Shown here one piece after another: positions 34,570 through 43,802 of a DNA stretch of 64,000 nucleotides; the stretch's first letter is position 1, and the number at the start of each line of letters is the position of its first letter. The stretch comes from Flavobacteriales bacterium. Lineage in GTDB: Bacteria; Bacteroidota; Bacteroidia; Flavobacteriales_F; PHOS-HE28. The notes beneath the pieces are model-generated. The model was not told the origin of the DNA. It searched no databases and saw nothing but the letters and a program-made list of their open reading frames with translations. The DNA lies in assembly GCA_016703105.1 (NCBI GenBank), contig JADJCS010000014.1, positions 1 through 64,000 on the forward strand, read 5' to 3'. Both the position numbers and the translations under genes were made by a program.

Positions 34570-36516
34570 GTGCACCAACCCGCAGGAACCTACCCGTTGC
34601 TCGAGCGCATCCTTCTGCCCAACGACCTGCGGAACCTGAGCGAACCGCAACTCGAACAGGTCTGCAAAGAGCTCCGCGACTTCATCATCGATGTGGTGAG
34701 CGTGAAAGGCGGCCACTTCGGGGCGAGCCTCGGGGTGGTGGAGCTTACTGTGGCGTTGCATTACGTGTTCAACACCCCTCATGACCAGTTGGTATGGGAC
34801 GTCGGGCACCAGGCCTACGGCCATAAGATCCTCACCGGCCGGCGGGAGGTCTTCCACACCAACCGCATCCACAAGGGCCTGAGCGGCTTCCCCAAACGCA
34901 GTGAAAGTGAATACGACACTTTCGGCGTGGGCCATAGCAGCACCAGTGTGGGCGCGGCCTTGGGCATGGCGGTGGCCAGCAAATTGAAAGGAGAGAAGGA
35001 CCGCCAGGTGGTCGCTGTTATCGGCGACGGCGCGATGACGGCCGGCATGGCCTTCGAGGCCCTCAACCACGGCGGGACGGCGCATAGCGATCTGCTTGTG
35101 GTGCTCAATGACAATTGCATGAGCATCGACCCCAACGTCGGTGCCCTCAAGGAATACCTCACGGACATCAGCACGAGCCACACCTATAACAAGGTGAAGG
35201 ACGAGGTGTGGAACCTGCTGGGCAAGGTGAGCAAGTTCGGGCCGAACGCCCAGGCCGTCGCCCAGAAGGTGGAGAACGCCGTGAAGAGCGCCCTGCTCCA
35301 CCAGAGCAACCTGTTCGAGAGCCTCAAGTTCCGCTACTTCGGGCCGGTGGACGGCCACGACGTGGAGCGCCTGGTGAAGGTGCTGAAGGACCTTAAGGAC
35401 ATCCCGGGCCCCAAGATCCTCCATACGATCACCGTGAAAGGCAAGGGCTATGCCCCCGCCGAAGCAGGATCCCCGACCGTATGGCACGCACCGGGTCTCT
35501 TCAACAAGGAGACCGGCGAGATCATCAAGGTGGTGCCCAAGAGCCCACAACCGCCGAAGTATCAGGATGTTTTCGGGCACACTATCGTCGAGCTGGCCGA
35601 GAAGAACCCGAAGATCGTAGGTGTAACCCCGGCGATGCCCACGGGCAGCTCACTGAACATCATGATGAAGGCCATGCCCGACAGGGCCTTCGACGTCGGT
35701 ATCGCTGAACAGCATGCGGTGACCTTCTCCGCCGGCATGGCGACCCAGGGCCTCGTGCCCTTCTGCAACATCTATAGCTCGTTCATGCAGCGGGCCTACG
35801 ACCAGGTGGTGCATGATGTGGCCCTGCAGAACCTCCACGTGATCTTCTGCCTGGACCGCGGCGGTCTGGCGGGCGCCGATGGGCCGACCCACCACGGCGC
35901 CTTCGACATCGCCTACTTCCGGTGCATCCCGAACATGATCGTGAGCGCGCCGATGAACGAGGAGGAGTTGCGCAACTTGATGTACACCGCCCAGTTGCGC
36001 GACTGCGGCCCGTTCAGCATCCGCTATCCTCGTGGCGAAGGCGTGATGACCGAGTGGAAGACACCCTTCAAGGAGATCAAGATCGGCACCGGCCGAAAAG
36101 TGCGGACCGGTTCGGAGATCGCCGTGCTCAGCATTGGTCACATCGGGAACGTCGCTGCCAAAGGCATCGATGCCTTGCAGGCTGAAGGGCACAGCATCGC
36201 GCATTACGACATGCGTTTCGCGAAGCCGATCGACGAGATGCTGCTCCACGAGGTCTTCGGTAAGTTCAAGCAGGTGATCACCATCGAGGATGGTTGCATC
36301 CAGGGCGGCATGGGCAGCGCGGTGCTGGAGTTCATGGCCGACCACGGCTACCAGGCGCACGTGAAGCGCCTCGGCATCCCGGATCGCTGGATCGAGCACG
36401 GCTCCCAGAAAGAGCTCTACGCCGAATGCGGTTTCGATGAGGCCGCGTTGATCGCCGCCGCCAAGGAGATGCTCGCCGAGCAGAAGTCGCTCAAGGAGAA
36501 GCGGGCGAGCGCCTGA
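34570..36516 (+). CDS. dxs: 1-deoxy-D-xylulose-5-phosphate synthase
   Basis: A thiamine-diphosphate enzyme of about 648 residues that condenses pyruvate and glyceraldehyde 3-phosphate, the first step of the MEP isoprenoid pathway. The N-terminal half has GGHFGASLGVVELTVALHYV and the ThDP/Mg motif GDGAMTAGMAFEALNHGG; the pyrimidine domain has FDVGIAEQHAVTFSAGMATQ with the conserved Glu; the C-terminal transketolase domain is complete. The frame is open to 34444, but GTG 34570 (VHQPAGTYPLLERILLPNDL) is preferred because a consensus -7 box lies at 34538 and homologues start about here. It is divergent from nuo. Confidence 0.95.
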   Translation: MHQPAGTYPLLERILLPNDLRNLSEPQLEQVCKELRDFIIDVVSVKGGHFGASLGVVELTVALHYVFNTPHDQLVWDVGHQAYGHKILTGRREVFHTNRIHKGLSGFPKRSESEYDTFGVGHSSTSVGAALGMAVASKLKGEKDRQVVAVIGDGAMTAGMAFEALNHGGTAHSDLLVVLNDNCMSIDPNVGALKEYLTDISTSHTYNKVKDEVWNLLGKVSKFGPNAQAVAQKVENAVKSALLHQSNLFESLKFRYFGPVDGHDVERLVKVLKDLKDIPGPKILHTITVKGKGYAPAEAGSPTVWHAPGLFNKETGEIIKVVPKSPQPPKYQDVFGHTIVELAEKNPKIVGVTPAMPTGSSLNIMMKAMPDRAFDVGIAEQHAVTFSAGMATQGLVPFCNIYSSFMQRAYDQVVHDVALQNLHVIFCLDRGGLAGADGPTHHGAFDIAYFRCIPNMIVSAPMNEEELRNLMYTAQLRDCGPFSIRYPRGEGVMTEWKTPFKEIKIGTGRKVRTGSEIAVLSIGHIGNVAAKGIDALQAEGHSIAHYDMRFAKPIDEMLLHEVFGKFKQVITIEDGCIQGGMGSAVLEFMADHGYQAHVKRLGIPDRWIEHGSQKELYAECGFDEAALIAAAKEMLAEQKSLKEKRASA

Positions 36517-36522
36517 AGCACC

Positions 36523-37070
36523 TTACGCTTCAGCGATCCTGGGGCAGCCGACGCAACGCACACAGTCCAAAAGGTTTGGTTTGGGCGCCCAGTATATCTC
36601 GGCAGAGGAACTAAACATGGAGGAGGGGTGGGGGGGCGGGCCCCAGGCTGCGCCAAAACTGGGCAGACCACCATTGGCCTTTGGGTACCCCCAAAACCCG
36701 CCTGGAAGGCAGAGAAGTGGGTGCAGCAATTCAGCTTCACTGCCACCGCAACAGAACTCCCGCCCAAATGGTTTATCAAAGTAAGCCAGTCATCCTCAGC
36801 AGGCACATGCCAACCTAGCGGACACAGACCTGCCGCGTTGTCCACCGCATACCAGTTGTACAGCTTGCCCAAGATCGCATCGTTGGCAGTGTTGTTAAAG
36901 TTGCACCAAGCGCCACTTGCGAGGTTTACCCATTGCGCACTGTCCGTCACATTCGGGATCGGTGTATTGTTCCGGTAGGTGCTTGTCCTCAGGTTTTCCA
37001 TCATCCAACATTGCCCGCCGATCTGTACCGTGTTATAAACGTTTCCGTCGATGTCCGTAACCGTAGGCAT
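36523..37070 (-). pseudogene. FISUMP domain, C-terminal part of the neighbouring lipoprotein, broken by frameshifts
   Basis: The frame starting at 37070 reads MPTVTDIDGNVYNTVQIGGQ, CWMMENLRTSTYRNNTPIP and LYNWYAVDNAAGLCPLGWHV, the clear signature of the Fibrobacter succinogenes major paralogous (FISUMP) domain found on Bacteroidota surface proteins. After about residue 115 the frame fails near 36730; the next frame gives LPGGFWGYPKANGG and ends DCVRCVGCPRIAEA with a stop at 36523, similar to the expected LPGG and SVRCV ends. Upstream it probably joins the lipoprotein gene at 37071-37084. The intervening DNA has long G runs (36630-36645), so consensus errors are likely; true decay is the alternative. 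Confidence 0.6.
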
Positions 37071-38202
37071 TCGGGACAGGTTGGGGTGCAGGTGGTCCGG
37101 AACAGGCGTCGACTTGGCCCATGTCCTCGATCTCGTTGGGCATAACGGTCACGCTTTGGGAATAGGTTTGGATAGTGACGTTATAGGTCGATCCGGAAGT
37201 GTTCACGGCCACTTCCACCAAGATCCTTCCGTTCGCGTTGGTGCTGGTGTTATAGGTCCGCGCGAAGCCCGCACCTGTAGTGCGCAACTTTACTTCCACA
37301 TTGATGAGCGGATCGGTGCCGCAGAGGAATTCCGCCTTGATCGTGCCGCGCGCTCTTAGTTTGTCACAGTTACCATATCCGGACGAGGTAACGGGCATGT
37401 AAACCTCGGTGCCGCTCACGGTGATGGCGCCACCAAAAACCCATTGGCCGCTAATGTCGTCGAAGAACCAAGCGTTCGCCCCTTCATTGTTGATCTGATC
37501 GATCGCATCCTGTGGTAGTTGCATCACCACTTGGGCGCTGCCCGAGTTGGGGAACACTTGCGTTCCATTATCGTCGGTGAAACCAAAAGCGGTGAACCCA
37601 TAGGATTCAAGCACGCCCTCCTCACCGAATTCACCCACCGCACTGAAGTCGCCACCCGGCATCAGGTCGGCGATGATGTCCGGATCGCTCGCATTGATAT
37701 AGCGTGCGCTCACATTGATCGTGCCGGTGACCGGATCACCCTGCCCGTTCTGGAACCCTTGTCCGTTCAATTCCAAACGGAAGTCCGCAGCGTTAATGGT
37801 ACCTGCGGTATTGGCATCGGTCGTTCCTATCACTTGTTCCTCGATCAGTCGTACTGTGCAATAGTGCAGGCTGCTACTGATCACCGAGACGTTCCGATAG
37901 CCGTTGAAATACCCGTCCAATTCCACCTTGACCACGATCTTTCCATCGTTCGCTGGAGCGCCGGACAGCGAGGCTGTGCCATTGGCCCCGCTTGTCGCCT
38001 GCGCGGAACCACTGCTCACTGAAGCGCCCGAAAGTGGGAAGCCCGCTTCGTTCAGCACCATGACCTCCACGGAATAACCACCACCACCAGAGCCTCCGGG
38101 AGGAGGGGTCGGTTCTTCGTCCGCTTCCTTCTTACAACCTGATAGTGAACCGATCAGGAACAGAAGTGCCAGTGAAGACTTCAAGAGGGAGTGGAGGCGC
38201 AT
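37033..38202 (-). CDS. Lipoprotein with carboxypeptidase-regulatory-like domains (probably joined to the FISUMP domain)
   Basis: ATG 38202 begins a lipoprotein signal peptide (MRLHSLLKSSLALLFLIGSL with lipobox LSGC), then an acidic/Pro/Gly linker (EADEEPTPPPGGSGGGG). The first domain (VEVMVLNEAGFPLSGASVSS to VVKVELDGYFNGYRNV) resembles a carboxypeptidase-regulatory-like beta sandwich. A second region has YMPVTSSGYGNCDKLRARG and VEVKLRTTGAGFARTYNTST. The frame ends in an atypical basic tail; shifting frame near 37071-37084 leads straight into a FISUMP domain, so the natural protein probably spans 36523-38202. Likely outer-membrane or surface exposed; function unknown. Confidence 0.75.
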   Translation of the reverse strand: MRLHSLLKSSLALLFLIGSLSGCKKEADEEPTPPPGGSGGGGYSVEVMVLNEAGFPLSGASVSSGSAQATSGANGTASLSGAPANDGKIVVKVELDGYFNGYRNVSVISSSLHYCTVRLIEEQVIGTTDANTAGTINAADFRLELNGQGFQNGQGDPVTGTINVSARYINASDPDIIADLMPGGDFSAVGEFGEEGVLESYGFTAFGFTDDNGTQVFPNSGSAQVVMQLPQDAIDQINNEGANAWFFDDISGQWVFGGAITVSGTEVYMPVTSSGYGNCDKLRARGTIKAEFLCGTDPLINVEVKLRTTGAGFARTYNTSTNANGRILVEVAVNTSGSTYNVTIQTYSQSVTVMPNEIEDMGQVDACSGPPAPQPVPNAYGYGHRRKRL

Positions 38203-38281
38203 GATATGGAATGGATGAGCAATATAGGCGGCGATTTTGAGGCGAGGAGCACCTGCGTCTATCATCCACTAGTTTCACCGC

Positions 38282-39754
38282 ATGCCGCGATCCGCAGCGC
38301 TCCTACTCATCGCCGCCTTTGCGCTGAGCGTGCTGGTGCGCCTACCGCAACTGGGCCGCCCGCTCAGCAAGAACCATGAGTTCTGCGCCGCGCTGGTGCT
38401 GGTGGTGCATAGCGTGTGGGAGGAGGATGGTTTCCTGAAACACCACGGTTGCCCGGCGGTCACCTATCCGAACCCGGGCGATCGCGGTGTGATCGGATTG
38501 CACTACGACCTTACCGAGCAGGACGGGATCTACTACTACGTCTCCCATCTGCCCTTGGCCTATTGGGCGCCGTACGCGGCGTTCAAAGTCCTCGGTGTGA
38601 CGGCTGCGGAAGTGCCCCTCCGCATCTTCAACGTTCTGCTGCACGGGCTCACCGCTTTGCTGTTCTTCGGCTTCCTGAAAAGAATGTTGGGCGACCTACC
38701 ACAGCACGCGAACATCGCTGCTTGGGCCGCGGCTTTCTATCTGCTCATGCCTGGCCCGCTCTGGTTCCATGGCAACGTGTACATGAGCGACATGGCTGTG
38801 CAACTGCCCTGGGCGTGGTCGCTGTTCACTTTCGCGCGGCTGGGCCCCGCTCCGCGACCTCTCGCGGTCGTGCACTTCCTGCTGGCTTCCGCTGTGCTTG
38901 CAGCTACGGAGTGGATCGGCGTGTTCGTGGTGTTCACCATGCTGATCGTGTTGGTGCATCGATGGCGGAGAACAAAGGACCAGCGCTGGCTTTCGCTGGG
39001 TATCGCGCAGTGCGTTGTTGCGGCCATCGTGGTCGTCGTATGCCTCGGTCTCTACGCGAGCCGCATCGGGTGGAGCGACCTGGTGGCCTATCTCTTCCAC
39101 CGGTATGAGGAACGCGGGGTTCTCCCCGGTGAAGCCAGCGCTACCATACTTCAAGGATTTTGGCAATTGTGCCTGAATCTGCTGCGCTCCTGGGGGACGT
39201 TGGTGGGGTTGGGGATCGCGGCGATAGTCATGAACGGGCAACGTTCATGGCCAGCAGCGCTTGATCTCCTGTTGCTTACCCTGCTACCAGCGGTGTTGCA
39301 CCTCCTGATCTTCGTGCGCTACGGCATCCATGAGTTCGCGGTGCTCAAGCTCGGTTTCTTGCTGTGCGCAACGGTCGCCATTGTCCTTTTCCGTGAAGCG
39401 ACTTGGGGACGATGGTCCCGGCTTGGTGCCGCATGCGCGCTCTTGTTAGGCATGGCCTGGTACACCTGGGTGAACCGTCCCGGCGATGGCACCGCCACGG
39501 GCGAAGCCTATGCGACCGCACAAAAACGCGGGCTGTTTATCGCCGCTGAGGCCCAGCCCGATGAGGTGATCCTCCTTCAAGGGATCCAGGCCGACCCACA
39601 GATACAGTTCTACGCGCGGCGTAACATGCGCACCGTGGCCGATAGTGCGGAAGCGATAAGGGTCCTCAACGAATTAGGAGCGCGGAAAGGCCTCCTTTTC
39701 CGAGACATCGGCGGAGCGCTCACGGCGGACCATCTAGTGCCTGCGGATCGCTGA
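38282..39754 (+). CDS. Polytopic membrane protein resembling GT39/ArnT-type glycosyltransferases
   Basis: A 490-residue protein with about 10-11 predicted membrane helices. The first periplasmic loop after helix 1 (RLPQLGRPLSKNHEFCAALV) and the acidic residues there resemble dolichyl-phosphate-mannose-type (GT-C) transferases; later parts are helices (LLFFGFLKRML, WLSLGIAQCVVAAIVVVVCL) and a soluble C-terminal end (DPQIQFYARRNMRTVADSAE). Many Bacteroidota genomes annotate such proteins as hypothetical. The glycosyltransferase assignment is by topology and first-loop pattern only. It is alone on the plus strand between a lipoprotein gene and accC. Confidence 0.6.
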   Translation: MPRSAALLLIAAFALSVLVRLPQLGRPLSKNHEFCAALVLVVHSVWEEDGFLKHHGCPAVTYPNPGDRGVIGLHYDLTEQDGIYYYVSHLPLAYWAPYAAFKVLGVTAAEVPLRIFNVLLHGLTALLFFGFLKRMLGDLPQHANIAAWAAAFYLLMPGPLWFHGNVYMSDMAVQLPWAWSLFTFARLGPAPRPLAVVHFLLASAVLAATEWIGVFVVFTMLIVLVHRWRRTKDQRWLSLGIAQCVVAAIVVVVCLGLYASRIGWSDLVAYLFHRYEERGVLPGEASATILQGFWQLCLNLLRSWGTLVGLGIAAIVMNGQRSWPAALDLLLLTLLPAVLHLLIFVRYGIHEFAVLKLGFLLCATVAIVLFREATWGRWSRLGAACALLLGMAWYTWVNRPGDGTATGEAYATAQKRGLFIAAEAQPDEVILLQGIQADPQIQFYARRNMRTVADSAEAIRVLNELGARKGLLFRDIGGALTADHLVPADR

Positions 39755-39774
39755 ACGGTCGTTGATCACAACGG

Positions 39775-41118
39775 CTACGGCCGCTTGATCTCGAAGTCCT
39801 CCAGGAACTTCGTGGTGAACTCCCCCTTGCGGAACTTTTCGTTCTGCATGAGCTGCAGGTGGAAGGGGATGGTGGTGGGTATCCCTTCGATCACGTATTC
39901 GCTCAGCGCGCGTTCCATCTTCATCAGCGCTTCCTCACGCGTTTGCGCGCTCACGATCAACTTGCCGATCATGCTGTCGTAGTTCGGCGGAATGGTGTAG
40001 CCGGCATAGACGTGCGTGTCCACGCGCACCCCGTGGCCACCCGGACTGTGGTAGCTGGTGATCTTACCCGGGCTGGGCCGGAAGTTGTTGAAGGGATCCT
40101 CCGCGTTGATCCGGCACTGGATGCTGTGGCGCGTAGGCTCGTAGTTCAACCCGCTGATCGGTACACCTGCGGCGATCTTGATCTGTTCGCGGATCAGGTC
40201 GTAGTCGATCACCTCTTCGGTGATCGTGTGCTCCACCTGGATCCGCGTGTTCATCTCCATGAAGTAGAAGTGCCGGTCCTTGTCCACGAGGAACTCCACG
40301 GTGCCTACGCCTTCGTAGTTCACACTGGCGGCGGCTTTGATCGCGGCCTCGCCCATCTTCTTGCGCAGCGCCTTGGTCATGAAGGGCGAAGGCGTTTCCT
40401 CCACCAGCTTCTGATGACGGCGTTGGATGGAGCAGTCGCGCTCGCTCATGTGGCAGAAGGTGCCGTACTGATCGCCCGCGATCTGGATCTCGATATGGCG
40501 CGGCTCCAGGATGTATTTCTCCATGTACATCCCGGCGTTGCCGAACGCAGCGCCGGCTTCCTGGCTCGCTTTCTCGAAGGCCTCCTGGAACTCCTCCTCT
40601 TTCCACACCAGGCGCATACCCTTCCCGCCTCCGCCGGCGGTGGCCTTCAGGATCACAGGGTAGCCGATGCGCTTGGCCTCCTTCTTCGCCAGGGCGATGT
40701 CGGTGACCAGACCTTCCGTGCCGGGCACCACCGGAACTCCGGCGGCGATCATCGTGGCCTTCGCGGTAGCCTTGTCGCCCATGGCCTCGATCTGCTCGGG
40801 CGTGGCACCGATGAACTTGATGCCGTGTTGTTGGCAGAGCTTGCTGAACTTGGCGTTCTCGCTGAGGAAGCCGTAGCCCGGGTGGATCGCATCGGCGTTG
40901 GTGATCTCCGCCGCGGCGATGATCCGCACCATGTTCAGGTAGCTCTCCTTGCTGGGTGGCGGGCCGATGCAAACGGCCTCGTCGGCGAAGCGCACATGCA
41001 GGCTTTCGCGGTCCGCCGTGCTGTATACAGCCACGGTCTTGATGCCCATTTCGCGCGCGGTGCGGATGACGCGCAGGGCGATCTCGCCACGGTTGGCTAT
41101 GAGGATCTTCTTGAACAT
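39775..41118 (-). CDS. accC: Acetyl-CoA carboxylase, biotin carboxylase subunit
   Basis: An ATP-grasp enzyme of 447 residues that carboxylates the biotin on AccB for malonyl-CoA synthesis. It has the N-terminal domain (KKILIANRGEIALRVIRTAR), the glycine-rich ATP loop at about residues 162-168 (TAGGGGKGMRL), and the catalytic/metal region FMEMNTRIQVEHTITEE. It follows accB but with 137 bases between them, filled by an inverted-repeat element. Confidence 0.97.
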   Translation of the reverse strand: MFKKILIANRGEIALRVIRTAREMGIKTVAVYSTADRESLHVRFADEAVCIGPPPSKESYLNMVRIIAAAEITNADAIHPGYGFLSENAKFSKLCQQHGIKFIGATPEQIEAMGDKATAKATMIAAGVPVVPGTEGLVTDIALAKKEAKRIGYPVILKATAGGGGKGMRLVWKEEEFQEAFEKASQEAGAAFGNAGMYMEKYILEPRHIEIQIAGDQYGTFCHMSERDCSIQRRHQKLVEETPSPFMTKALRKKMGEAAIKAAASVNYEGVGTVEFLVDKDRHFYFMEMNTRIQVEHTITEEVIDYDLIREQIKIAAGVPISGLNYEPTRHSIQCRINAEDPFNNFRPSPGKITSYHSPGGHGVRVDTHVYAGYTIPPNYDSMIGKLIVSAQTREEALMKMERALSEYVIEGIPTTIPFHLQLMQNEKFRKGEFTTKFLEDFEIKRP

Positions 41119-41132
41119 CGCTCAGTCTGATT

Positions 41133-41253
41133 AACCGCCACGACGCCACGGACGCAACGGGTTCGCAACGTTATTGTTGAGTTCAAGCCTGTTCATGGGA
41201 TGAATGCACATGCGCTGCGCCATCGTTGCGTTCGCTGCGACGCTGCGGTGGTG
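41133..41253. repeat. Inverted-repeat element, about 120 bp, in the accB-accC gap
   Basis: The left arm on the plus strand is AACCGCCACGACGCCACGGA then CGCAACGG (41133-41160). The right arm read from the minus strand is CACCACCGCAGCGTCGCAGC then GAACGCAACG (about 41250-41222). The middle is about 60 bases with no gene. The right arm ends three bases from the accB stop at 41256, the same placement as the nuoD-side arm of the GxxExxY element. It looks like a short, gene-less form of that element. Confidence 0.6.
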
Positions 41254-41255
41254 CA

Positions 41256-41753
41256 TTACGCGGGATCGACCAGGAACAAGGGCTGGTCGTACTCCACTGG
41301 CTTGGCATCGTCCACGAGCACCTTCACGATCTTTCCCGCCACCTCGCTCTCGATCTCGTTGAAGAGCTTCATGGCTTCGATGATGCAGATGGTCTTTCCG
41401 GGCTTGACCTCATCGCCCACGTTCACGAAGATGGGCTTTTCGGGTCCTGCAGCGCGGTAGAAGGTGCCGATCATCGGCGCCTTGATGGTGATGTACTTGG
41501 AGTCGGCCGCTGGCGCTGCTGCAGGAGCGGCCGCGGGCGCTGCTACAGGCGCCGGAGTTGACGGAGCGGCTGGTGCGGGGGCAGATGCATAGACCGGAGG
41601 AGGGGCCGCGAGGACCTGTACCTCCTTCTTTCCCGCAGGGGTTTTGATCGTGATCTTGAAGTCCTTCTGCTCGATCTCCACCTCGCTCACGCCGCTCTTG
41701 GCAACGAACTTGATCAACTCCTGGATCTGTGCTAGGTTCATCGGTTCGCTCAT
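41256..41753 (-). CDS. accB: Acetyl-CoA carboxylase, biotin carboxyl carrier protein
   Basis: A 165-residue protein with an N-terminal segment (MSEPMNLAQIQELIKFVAKS), a flexible Ala/Pro linker (about residues 50-84) and a C-terminal biotinyl domain. The biotinylated lysine is K129 in CIIEAMKLFNEIES, and the domain carries IKAPMIGTFYRAAGPEKPIF. It precedes accC and follows fabH, the usual order in the phylum. Confidence 0.96.
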   Translation of the reverse strand: MSEPMNLAQIQELIKFVAKSGVSEVEIEQKDFKITIKTPAGKKEVQVLAAPPPVYASAPAPAAPSTPAPVAAPAAAPAAAPAADSKYITIKAPMIGTFYRAAGPEKPIFVNVGDEVKPGKTICIIEAMKLFNEIESEVAGKIVKVLVDDAKPVEYDQPLFLVDPA

Positions 41754-41832
41754 TGGGTTGATGGCCCCGGATCCGTCCGGGCTTTAGGCCTCTTTTCAGG
41801 CAAAGGACCGCCAATGTAGAAAGTCCCGTGGT

Positions 41833-42828
41833 TCAGCCCCCGTAGGCCCACTTCACGTACACCGCTCCCCAGGTGAAGCCGCCCCCGAAAGCGCTGAGTA
41901 TCAAGTTGTCACCCTTCTTTAAACGCGGTTCCCATTCCCAGAGACAGAGGGGTATTGTACCTGCCGTGGTATTGCCGTACTTGCCGATATTGATCATCAC
42001 CTTGTTCTCGTCCAAGCCCATGCGCTTGGCGGTAGCGTCGATGATCCGCAAATTGGCCTGGTGGGGCACCAGCCAAGTGACGGTTTCCGCCGTGAGGCCA
42101 TTGCGCTGCATGACCTGGGCGCTCACCTCGGCCATGTTGGTCACAGCGAACTTGAAAACCGACTTTCCTTCCTGATAGACGTTGTGTTCGTGGGCCTCGA
42201 CCGTTCGGATCGTGGCCGGCTTCACCGAGCCGCCCGCTTTCTGGTGGAGGAACTGACAACCCGAGCCGTCGGAATGCAGGGAACTGTCCAACACGCCGAG
42301 TCCTTCGGTGCTCGGCTCCAAAAGCACCGCACCACCACCATCGCCGAAAATGATGCATGTGGCGCGGTCTTCATAGTCGATGATGCTGCTCATCTTGTCC
42401 GCGCCCACCACCACTACTTTCTTGTGCTTGCCGGTCTCAATGAACTGCGCCCCCGTAGTGAGGCCGTATAGGAAGCCGCTGCATGCGGCCATCAGGTCGA
42501 ACCCCCAGGCGTTCTTCGCGCCCAAGCGGTCGCAGATGATGTTCGCGGTGGCCGGGAACTGATGATCGGGTGTTACCGTGGCGCAGATCAAGAGGTCGAT
42601 CTCCGAAGGATCGATACCCCGTTTTTCGCAGAGTGCGCGCACGCTGCGCACCCCGATCTCCGAGGTGCCCAAGCCTTTACCCAGGATGCGGCGCTCGCGG
42701 ATCCCGGTCCGCTCCGTGATCCAGGCATCGTTGGTCTCCACCATGCCCTCCAAGCGTTCGTTGCTCAGCACGTCCTCCGGCACATACCCGTACACGGCGG
42801 TAATAGAGGCGGTAACGCGGGTGCTCAT
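41833..42828 (-). CDS. fabH: Beta-ketoacyl-ACP synthase III
   Basis: Starts fatty acid synthesis by condensing an acyl-CoA with malonyl-ACP. At 331 residues it has the full triad: C116 (DLMAACSGFLYGL), His in WLVPHQANLRIIDA and Asn in IGKYGNTTAGTIP. Its start overlaps the plsX stop by four bases, so the pair is translationally coupled. Confidence 0.96.
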   Translation of the reverse strand: MSTRVTASITAVYGYVPEDVLSNERLEGMVETNDAWITERTGIRERRILGKGLGTSEIGVRSVRALCEKRGIDPSEIDLLICATVTPDHQFPATANIICDRLGAKNAWGFDLMAACSGFLYGLTTGAQFIETGKHKKVVVVGADKMSSIIDYEDRATCIIFGDGGGAVLLEPSTEGLGVLDSSLHSDGSGCQFLHQKAGGSVKPATIRTVEAHEHNVYQEGKSVFKFAVTNMAEVSAQVMQRNGLTAETVTWLVPHQANLRIIDATAKRMGLDENKVMINIGKYGNTTAGTIPLCLWEWEPRLKKGDNLILSAFGGGFTWGAVYVKWAYGG

Positions 42829-43763
42829 GTCAACGCTTCGCGTATCCGGTCGTTCAACTTGCTCTCCACCACTTGATGGGTGAAGAGGACCATGTTCTTG
42901 ATGGTGAGCGCATTGCTGATCCCATGGCCGATGATCGCGTTACCGTTGATCCCCAGCACAGGCAGCCCGCCGTAGTTCTCGTAGTTGAACCGATCGAAAA
43001 AAGGCTCATGCACACCGCGCTGTTCCAACAGCTCGTGGAACGCTTCCACCGCTTTCAGCACCACATTGCCTGTAAACCCATCGCAGACGACCACATCGGC
43101 TTTGTCGTTGAAAAGGTCGCGCCCTTCGATGTTCCCGACGAAGGTGTATTGGCCGCATTCCTTCATCAAGCCGTAAGCCGCCTGGGTCACGGCATTTCCC
43201 TTCTTCTCTTCTTCCCCGATGTTGAGCAAGGCCACTTTCGGATCCTCGATGTGGTACACATGCTGGGCCAGCAGCGCCCCCAACAAGCCGAACTGTTGCA
43301 GCACATCGGGTTTGCAATCGGCGTTGGCCCCCACGTCCAACAGGATACCATAACGTCCGCTCTCCTTGGGTACCAGCGAGCAGAGCGCAGGCCGGATCAC
43401 CCCTGGGATGGCTTTTACACTGAGCACGGAGCCTACCAGCATCGCGCCGGTGTTGCCTGTGCTGGCAAAGGCATCGAGTTGCCCGCCCTTCAACATGCCG
43501 AAGCCCAAGCTGATGCTGCTCTGTGGCTTGGTTTGGAGCGCTTTGGTAGCGCTGTCGCGCATGGTGATGTCGTCCTTGCTCGGAACGATGTCGAAACCCG
43601 CTGGATCGGCACCCTCTTGGGCCAGGCCTTCCGCGATGGACACGGGATCACCGATAAGAACTAGCCTGACCCCGGCAGGAAGTTCACGAGCCGCCATAAC
43701 GGCACCTTGCACGGGCACTTGCGGCCCATGGTCGCTGCCCATGATGTCCAGTCCGATCCTCAT
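42825..43763 (-). CDS. plsX: Phosphate acyltransferase
   Basis: Makes acyl-phosphate from acyl-ACP for the PlsY step of phospholipid synthesis. It opens with MRIGLDIMGSDHGPQVPVQG and has FASTGNTGAMLVGSVLSVKA and the VVCDGFTGNVVLKAVEAF motif, both typical. ATG 43763 is chosen over a TTG four codons upstream because MRIGLDIMGSD is the family start. It is 312 residues long, between rpmF and fabH. Confidence 0.95.
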   Translation of the reverse strand: MRIGLDIMGSDHGPQVPVQGAVMAARELPAGVRLVLIGDPVSIAEGLAQEGADPAGFDIVPSKDDITMRDSATKALQTKPQSSISLGFGMLKGGQLDAFASTGNTGAMLVGSVLSVKAIPGVIRPALCSLVPKESGRYGILLDVGANADCKPDVLQQFGLLGALLAQHVYHIEDPKVALLNIGEEEKKGNAVTQAAYGLMKECGQYTFVGNIEGRDLFNDKADVVVCDGFTGNVVLKAVEAFHELLEQRGVHEPFFDRFNYENYGGLPVLGINGNAIIGHGISNALTIKNMVLFTHQVVESKLNDRIREALT

Positions 43764-43802
43764 CGTGGCTGGCAAGGACGGTGTGTGGTCAGGAACCGGG
43801 AG

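Noticed and set aside
41133..41253. CRISPR array
   Set aside because: The periodic arms are inverted, only about 9 bases in period and without unique spacers; no cas genes are present.
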